DNA of 9,138 bases from an uncultured bacterium (GTDB lineage Bacteria > Bacillota > Clostridia > Lachnospirales > Lachnospiraceae): NCBI GenBank assembly GCA_937916345.1, contig CALFUE010000108.1, forward strand, positions 1 to 9,138, given 5' to 3'. Position 1 is the first letter of the stretch; every line of letters begins with the position of its first letter. Under the pieces are notes generated by a model. It was not told where the DNA came from and searched no databases. It saw only the letters and a list, made by a program, of their open reading frames with translations. Positions 5,364-9,138 of the stretch are shown here, one piece after another. The translations under genes were made by a program, and so were the position numbers.

Positions 5364-6055
5364 GCCTGAAAACCTCTCATCTGCAGCACACTTTCAACAA
5401 TCACCACGTCTGTCGGACGTGTCACCTTTATATTATCGTGGGAGACCTCGATTAATGATACCTCCCTGTCGGTGTAGCGCTCGACAACGGAAGCGTCATC
5501 TGTCACAAGTGCAGCGTCCCCGTCAGCCATAAGTCTGCCGTAGGCTTCCTTTATCAATCCGGTCTCAAAAGCTTGCGGCGTCATGGCACACCACACTCTG
5601 CTCCTGCTGGGAGTGTCCGATATGACGTCTCCCCCATCCGTCAGCTTCACAGTATCCGTGCTCTTTACGGCGGCGATCGCCGCTCCTGTCCGATCGGATG
5701 CCTCGCAGAGCAGATCTATCTCTTCCGGCGTGATCAGCGCTCTCGCGCCGTCATGTATCAGCACATGATCCTCATTTACACATTTCAATCCGTTATAGAC
5801 GGACTCATAGCGCTCTTTTCCACCGGGAGCAAATGCCGCAACCTTTATGATGCCGTATTTTTTTAAGATCTCACTCTTTATATATTCTGTATCTGCGGGA
5901 TCGGTCACGAGAATGACCTCCGACACCTTTGATCTCTCAAAAGCAACGAGGGAATAATATATGAGTGGTCTCCCCAAAACAGGTATATACTGCTTCGGCG
6001 TACTACCGCCGAAACGGCTGCCTTTTCCGCCTGCAAGTACGACGGCGCTATACAT
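5360..6055 (-). CDS. ispD: 2-C-methyl-D-erythritol 4-phosphate cytidylyltransferase
   Basis: Transfers CMP from CTP to methylerythritol phosphate in the non-mevalonate isoprenoid pathway. From the chosen start it is 231 aa, normal for IspD. N-terminal nucleotide-binding loop AVVLAGGKGSRFGG (4-17) and PKQY (20-23); then GGKERYESVYNGL (78-90), HDGARA (101-106), STDTVKL (132-138), TPQAF (159-163), TDDASVVE (185-192) and NIKVTRP (208-214). The usual proline after HDGAR is alanine here. The frame is open 15 codons further upstream (to 6100), but those residues lie before the conserved start, and GGAG (6063-6066) sits 7 nt before the ATG at 6053-6055. It overlaps the tsaD end by 8 nt. TarI-type cytidylyltransferases are related, but the motifs and length favour IspD. 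Confidence 0.93.
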   Translation of the reverse strand: MYSAVVLAGGKGSRFGGSTPKQYIPVLGRPLIYYSLVAFERSKVSEVILVTDPADTEYIKSEILKKYGIIKVAAFAPGGKERYESVYNGLKCVNEDHVLIHDGARALITPEEIDLLCEASDRTGAAIAAVKSTDTVKLTDGGDVISDTPSRSRVWCAMTPQAFETGLIKEAYGRLMADGDAALVTDDASVVERYTDREVSLIEVSHDNIKVTRPTDVVIVESVLQMRGFQA

Positions 6056-7103
6056 AGGGGATCTCCGATCTGTCTCCGAGTCCCAGGGTCGGATAGGCAT
6101 TCAGGCTCAAGTCGGCAAATCTGCCTTTTCTGTATTCATGGTAGCCCGCTGCCCCGATCATCACGGCATTATCCGTGCAGAGTACAGGCGCGGGGCAGGT
6201 AAATCTCACACCCCTTTTCTCACAAAGACCGGATATGGCGCTTCTGATGGCACCATTTGACGCCACTCCACCTGCTAAGCAAAGGCGCTCCGACTTAAAT
6301 TCCGATATGGCCGCGTCAACGCGATCTGTCAGGATGTCAACCACGGTCTTTTGAAAACAGGCAGCAATCACCTCCTGTTCAATCTCCTCACCCTTCATCT
6401 TCGCGCCGTTAATATAGTTCAAAACCGCGCTCTTTAAGCCGCTGAAGGAGAAATCGTAACGGCTCTCGTCGTTGAATTTAGGATGGGGAAACGTTAATTT
6501 TTCGGGGTCTCCAAGTCGTGCAGCCTTCTCGATCTTCGGTCCCCCAGGGTAGCCGAGACCTATGGCACGAGCCACCTTGTCATATGCCTCTCCCACCGCG
6601 TCGTCTCTGGTGCGCCCAAGGATATCATATTCCCCGTAGTCCTTTACCATCACCAGGTGTGTGTGACCACCTGACATGACAAGCGATAAAAAAGGAGGCT
6701 TAAGCGCGGGATCCTCAACGAAATTTGAGCAGATATGCCCCTCAATATGATGCACTGGCACCAGCGGTATACCAGTGGCGTAGCTCAATGCCTTTGCCGC
6801 GGATACACCGACAAGCAGCGCTCCTACCAGCCCCGGCCCGACCGTTACGGCGATGGCATCCATATCAGCAAGAGCGCATCCTGAATCGTTAAGGGCTTTT
6901 TTTATTACGGGATTTATCTTTTCGATGTGTGCGCGGGAGGCTATCTCCGGCACCACGCCTCCATAAATAGCATGAAGGTCTATCTGTGAATATATAACAT
7001 TTGAGAGAATCTCGCGTCCGTCTACGGTAATCGCCGCCGCAGTCTCATCGCAGGAGGATTCTATGGAGAGGATTTTCACTCCTTTATCTTTAAGCCTTTG
7101 CAA
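6048..7103 (-). CDS. tsaD: tRNA t6A37 threonylcarbamoyltransferase subunit TsaD
   Basis: Catalytic subunit that moves the threonylcarbamoyl group from threonylcarbamoyl-AMP to A37 of ANN-decoding tRNAs, working in bacteria with TsaB and TsaE. It has 351 aa, slightly above the common 335-345. ASKHA-fold motifs: SIESSCDETAAA (13-24), the metal-binding VHHIEGH with H119 and H123, MSGGHTHLV (143-151), RDDAVGEAYDKVARA (166-180), the FSGLKSAV segment near 220, AGGVASNG near 277, and CTDNAVMIG with the distal metal-ligand aspartate near 311. The start is TTG at 7101-7103, with GGAGG (7114-7118) 10 nt ahead. A downstream in-frame GTG (7077-7079) has AAGGA directly abutting it and is less likely. It overlaps the upstream gene by 14 nt and ispD by 8 nt. 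Confidence 0.97.
   Translation of the reverse strand: MQRLKDKGVKILSIESSCDETAAAITVDGREILSNVIYSQIDLHAIYGGVVPEIASRAHIEKINPVIKKALNDSGCALADMDAIAVTVGPGLVGALLVGVSAAKALSYATGIPLVPVHHIEGHICSNFVEDPALKPPFLSLVMSGGHTHLVMVKDYGEYDILGRTRDDAVGEAYDKVARAIGLGYPGGPKIEKAARLGDPEKLTFPHPKFNDESRYDFSFSGLKSAVLNYINGAKMKGEEIEQEVIAACFQKTVVDILTDRVDAAISEFKSERLCLAGGVASNGAIRSAISGLCEKRGVRFTCPAPVLCTDNAVMIGAAGYHEYRKGRFADLSLNAYPTLGLGDRSEIPYV
6063..6066 (-). promoter_or_regulatory. Ribosome binding site deciding the ispD start
   Basis: On the minus strand GGAG precedes the ATG at 6053-6055 by 7 nt. It lies inside the last codons of tsaD, implying translational coupling, and it argues against the longer N-terminal extension of ispD. 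Confidence 0.7.
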
Positions 7104-7647
7104 AGCCGAGTATCCTCCATTTCCCCTCTACATCCTTTCTCAGCATGTAGGTCTCGTAAGTTTTTGAGAAATTACCGCCGTTTGAGCGCATGAAATAAGA
7201 AGCGTCTATCAGAGCGTAAGACCTGCCCTCGAACTGCTTGTAGATCACCTCATCGGAACCGCCCACGGTGGTATTGACGATGGTGCGCCCCTCCTTCTTG
7301 TATTCCGCGGTTTCGGCTATGATCCCCGAATAATTGTTGTCAAAGGGATTGACGGAGAGCAGCTCTTCATCGTAGAGGCTTCTCTGCTTGTCAAGCAGCT
7401 GCCGTATCTGATCGTCCGTGGTATCCGCATTATATATCGCTAACAGGTATCGATTGTAAAGCTTTACCACCTCTCTGGGAGTAGCGGGATAGTCTGTCTC
7501 GATATTTTTGACCATGAGACGCTCAATCTCGGTTATCTCCGCAGTGTCGGTAACAGTCTTCACCGGACGAAAGGTAAGAAAAATAAACACACCGAGGATC
7601 GCGATGGCTACCGTTATGAAAATGGCTACAATACGGTTTTTGCTCAT
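7090..7647 (-). CDS. Membrane-anchored protein of unknown function
   Basis: A 185-aa protein I cannot name with confidence. It has a short basic N-terminus (MSKNR) and one hydrophobic segment (about residues 6-25, VAIFITVAIAILGVFIFLTF) with no lipobox cysteine, so it is probably a single-pass membrane protein with the rest outside the cytoplasm. The remaining ~155 residues are soluble: a charged helical stretch with TPREVVKLYNRYLLAIYN (about 56-73), a predicted helix rich in D, Q and L, then a beta-rich end (VNTTVGG ... WRILGFAKA) suggesting a small alpha+beta fold. It resembles conserved Lachnospiraceae membrane proteins of the DUF6715 type, from memory and unchecked. AAGGA (7657-7661) overlaps the rnz stop codon, 9 nt before the ATG. 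It is embedded between rnz and tsaD and overlaps tsaD by 14 nt. Confidence 0.85.
   Translation of the reverse strand: MSKNRIVAIFITVAIAILGVFIFLTFRPVKTVTDTAEITEIERLMVKNIETDYPATPREVVKLYNRYLLAIYNADTTDDQIRQLLDKQRSLYDEELLSVNPFDNNYSGIIAETAEYKKEGRTIVNTTVGGSDEVIYKQFEGRSYALIDASYFMRSNGGNFSKTYETYMLRKDVEGKWRILGFAKA
7114..7118 (-). promoter_or_regulatory. Ribosome binding site supporting a TTG start for tsaD
   Basis: On the minus strand GGAGG lies 10 nt before the TTG at 7101-7103, within the final codons of the preceding gene. No in-frame ATG is available near the conserved N-terminus, so this site is the main support for the TTG start. Confidence 0.7.
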
Positions 7648-7659
7648 GGTCTGTAATCC

Positions 7660-8568
7660 TTAATCTGGAAAATTCAGAGTCAGAAGCCGCCCGTCACTTC
7701 CGAGGAAGGCATTCTTGAATATCTTTTCCACATCTCTCATGTACTGATGAGGCGCCACCAGAGAGGGGGAGAAATGGGTAAGCCAGAGCTCCTTTACCCC
7801 TGCGTCCTTTGCGACATGCGCCGCCTCATAGAATGTCATATGCTTTTTTTCTTTGGCGCTCTGCTGCTTTTCGGGCTCCGCATACATGCCCTCGCATATC
7901 AAAAGATCCGACCCTGCGGCATTTTTGACCAGAGATTCGGTGGGACGTGTGTCGGTGCAGTAGGTAACTTTTATTCCCTTACGGGGCGGTCCGAGCACCA
8001 TACCCGGCGTGAATGTACGACCCTCGTACTCCACTGCTTCTCCGTGCTGAAGCCTGTTCCAGCATTTCAGGGGGATGTCCGCGCGCTTCGCGGCCTCAGC
8101 GTCGAAACGCCCGATGCGCGTAATATCTATCGTGTAGCCATAGCAGGTCACATTATGGTTGACTTTGAATGCCGTGATATGATAGCCGTTCAGGTCAATT
8201 TCCTGTGTGTTTCCTGCAAGCTCTATATATTCTATCTCAAAGGGCAGCTCCGGGGCTATGACTCTCAGGCTCTCCACCACCCTCACCAGCCCCTTGGGAC
8301 CTATCATGGTAAGTTTTCTCGTACGTTCTGCATTTCCCATGGAAAGCAGTAATCCCGGCAGTCCCGAGATATGATCCGCATGGTAATGGGTAAAGCACAT
8401 TATGTCAATCGGATATGATGAAAAACCCGCCTCCTTCAGAGCTATCTGAGTCCCTTCACCGCAGTCTATCAAGAGACTGCTTCCATTGTAGCGGGCCAGC
8501 ATTGATGTGAGCCATCTGTTCGGCAGCGGCATCATACCGGAGGTTCCCAACAGGCAGATGTCTAACAT
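7660..8568 (-). CDS. rnz: Ribonuclease Z (tRNA 3'-processing endonuclease)
   Basis: Metallo-beta-lactamase-fold, zinc-dependent endonuclease that cuts tRNA precursors just after the discriminator base when no CCA is encoded. It has 302 aa, close to the roughly 307-aa Bacillus enzyme. Metal-binding motif THYHADH gives H61, H63, D65 and H66, followed by the family-specific SGLPGLL. Further ligands are H138 (VNHNVTCYGY), D206 (CTDTRP) and H265 (THFSPSL), with H243 in KKHMTF at the catalytic HEAT/HST-type position. The segment at about 150-200 fits the substrate-binding exosite arm. The second motif position reads HADH, where HGDH is commoner. GGAG (8577-8580) lies 8 nt before the ATG, and the start overlaps the end of rimI by 7 nt. 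The gene after it begins 12 nt past its stop. Confidence 0.94.
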   Translation of the reverse strand: MLDICLLGTSGMMPLPNRWLTSMLARYNGSSLLIDCGEGTQIALKEAGFSSYPIDIMCFTHYHADHISGLPGLLLSMGNAERTRKLTMIGPKGLVRVVESLRVIAPELPFEIEYIELAGNTQEIDLNGYHITAFKVNHNVTCYGYTIDITRIGRFDAEAAKRADIPLKCWNRLQHGEAVEYEGRTFTPGMVLGPPRKGIKVTYCTDTRPTESLVKNAAGSDLLICEGMYAEPEKQQSAKEKKHMTFYEAAHVAKDAGVKELWLTHFSPSLVAPHQYMRDVEKIFKNAFLGSDGRLLTLNFPD

Positions 8569-9017
8569 ATCTCATACTCCAATATACAAGCGTCTTCTGT
8601 CGGCTTCGTGTAAAAATTCTTTCTCGTGCCGATAAGCCTAAAGCCGGCTTTATCGTACATCCTCAAGGCGGGCTCATTTGAAACTCTCGCTTCCAGCACG
8701 ATCCTCTTGATACCGAGGCTCTTTGCCTCCTCAATACCTCTCTTTAGCAGGCTCATGCCTATCCCGCAGCCTCTGGCTGTTTGCTCCACAGCAATATTGG
8801 TCAATTCAGCCTCGTCCAGCGACAGATACATACACATATATCCTAACACTTCCGATTTTTTGGGGCAAGTATTTTGCGCCACAAGAAAGATAACATCTTC
8901 ACGTGGGAGCACATCAAAAAAGCCTGCTGTACTCCATGGAACAGAAAAAGAGGCGGTTTCTATGGTCGCCACCCTGTCGATATCTGATTCTCCTGCAAAT
9001 GTTATTATATATTCCAT
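8562..9017 (-). CDS. rimI: Ribosomal-protein-alanine N-acetyltransferase RimI
   Basis: GNAT-family enzyme that acetylates protein N-termini (in enterobacteria, ribosomal protein S18). It has 151 aa, the normal length. SFSVPWS (about 23-29) matches the RimI N-terminal signature. EAELTNIAV (69-77) is the beta strand beside the substrate. RGCGIG (82-87) is the acetyl-CoA pyrophosphate loop. LEARVSNEPALRMYDKAGF (108-126) contains the expected catalytic Glu and Tyr (about E109 and Y121), and the end GTRKNFYTKPTEDACIL is characteristic of RimI. There is no good Shine-Dalgarno sequence: the start follows the tsaB stop by 2 nt, so translation probably continues by coupling. tsaB-rimI-tsaD adjacency is common in bacteria. 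The actual substrate in this organism is not shown by the sequence. Confidence 0.93.
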   Translation of the reverse strand: MEYIITFAGESDIDRVATIETASFSVPWSTAGFFDVLPREDVIFLVAQNTCPKKSEVLGYMCMYLSLDEAELTNIAVEQTARGCGIGMSLLKRGIEEAKSLGIKRIVLEARVSNEPALRMYDKAGFRLIGTRKNFYTKPTEDACILEYEIC

Positions 9018-9019
9018 TT

Positions 9020-9138
9020 CTATTTATCTGCCGCCAGGCGCTCGGCCTGAGACGGGCGCAAATATGTGGGAACGAGAGTGTCACAATTTTCCGTATGTCC
9101 CGATAATATCTTCTTTTCACCCAGGAGAGCGACGGATG
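9020..9138 (-). CDS. tsaB: tRNA t6A37 biosynthesis protein TsaB, C-terminal end (partial)
   Basis: The last 38 codons of a gene running in from beyond the right edge. The tail contains LVPTYLRPSQAER, the very characteristic C-terminus of bacterial TsaB, followed by LAADK and a TAG at 9020-9022. TsaB is the non-catalytic partner that dimerises with TsaD and is required for t6A formation. It lies 2 nt before rimI in the order expected for this operon. tsaE would be expected further upstream, outside the window. The identification rests on a short fragment, but the motif and the context agree. Confidence 0.88.
   Translation of the reverse strand, partial: SVALLGEKKILSGHTENCDTLVPTYLRPSQAERLAADK

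Noticed and set aside
6056..6100. Longer N-terminus for IspD
   Set aside because: The 15 extra residues precede the conserved start, and the GGAG site points to the ATG at 6053-6055.
7747..8352. 201-codon plus-strand frame opposite rnz
   Set aside because: Antisense shadow of an intact RNase Z gene with all metal ligands; no domain pattern of its own.
1..9138. CRISPR arrays, insertion sequences, prophage or toxin-antitoxin modules
   Set aside because: No repeat-spacer pattern, transposase, integrase or paired small toxin/antitoxin frames were seen.

Overview
The window looks like chromosome from an anaerobic low-GC-branch Firmicute of class Clostridia, probably Lachnospiraceae-like. The grounds are the complete [FeFe]-hydrogenase maturation set, consensus sigma-A promoters, strong GGAGG-type ribosome binding sites, tight operon packing and a tRNA without an encoded CCA. 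No mobile element, phage gene, CRISPR array or integration scar was seen. The family assignments are read from motifs; no database search was possible.

Layout, left to right. Positions 1-184 are non-coding or window-edge sequence containing one imperfect hairpin. Next comes the ribosomal-protein unit on the minus strand: a strong promoter near 1220-1248, a structured 5' leader of about 135 nt, rplM (L13), rpsI (S9), and an intrinsic terminator at 185-219. Upstream of it, also on the minus strand, is a self-contained tRNA-Ser(GCU) unit with a perfect consensus promoter (1430-1458), the tRNA (1306-1393) and its own terminator (1265-1298). A divergent intergenic region (1394-1632) carries a perfect 10-bp inverted repeat and the promoter of the plus-strand hydE-hydF-hydG operon (1633-5363). 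That operon encodes the two radical-SAM enzymes and the GTPase scaffold that build the organometallic H-cluster of [FeFe] hydrogenase; no hydrogenase structural gene is present here.

The right half is one dense minus-strand operon, transcribed toward the left from beyond the window: tsaB (3' end only), rimI, rnz (RNase Z), a small membrane-anchored protein of unknown function, tsaD and ispD. Every junction overlaps or has only a few bases. TsaB and TsaD form the core of the machinery that puts t6A at position 37 of ANN-decoding tRNAs. RimI is an N-terminal protein acetyltransferase commonly found beside tsaB. RNase Z matures tRNA 3' ends, and IspD makes an isoprenoid precursor. The operon therefore groups tRNA maturation and modification genes with one unexplained membrane protein. 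The hydG and ispD stop codons interlock tail to tail, with no room for a terminator between them.

No clearly new multi-gene system is present. The points most worth a second look are the hydE 5' region (no Shine-Dalgarno sequence, possibly leaderless, with a long palindrome upstream), the unknown membrane protein inside the tsaB-tsaD operon, the structured rplM leader, and an A9 homopolymer inside hydE.
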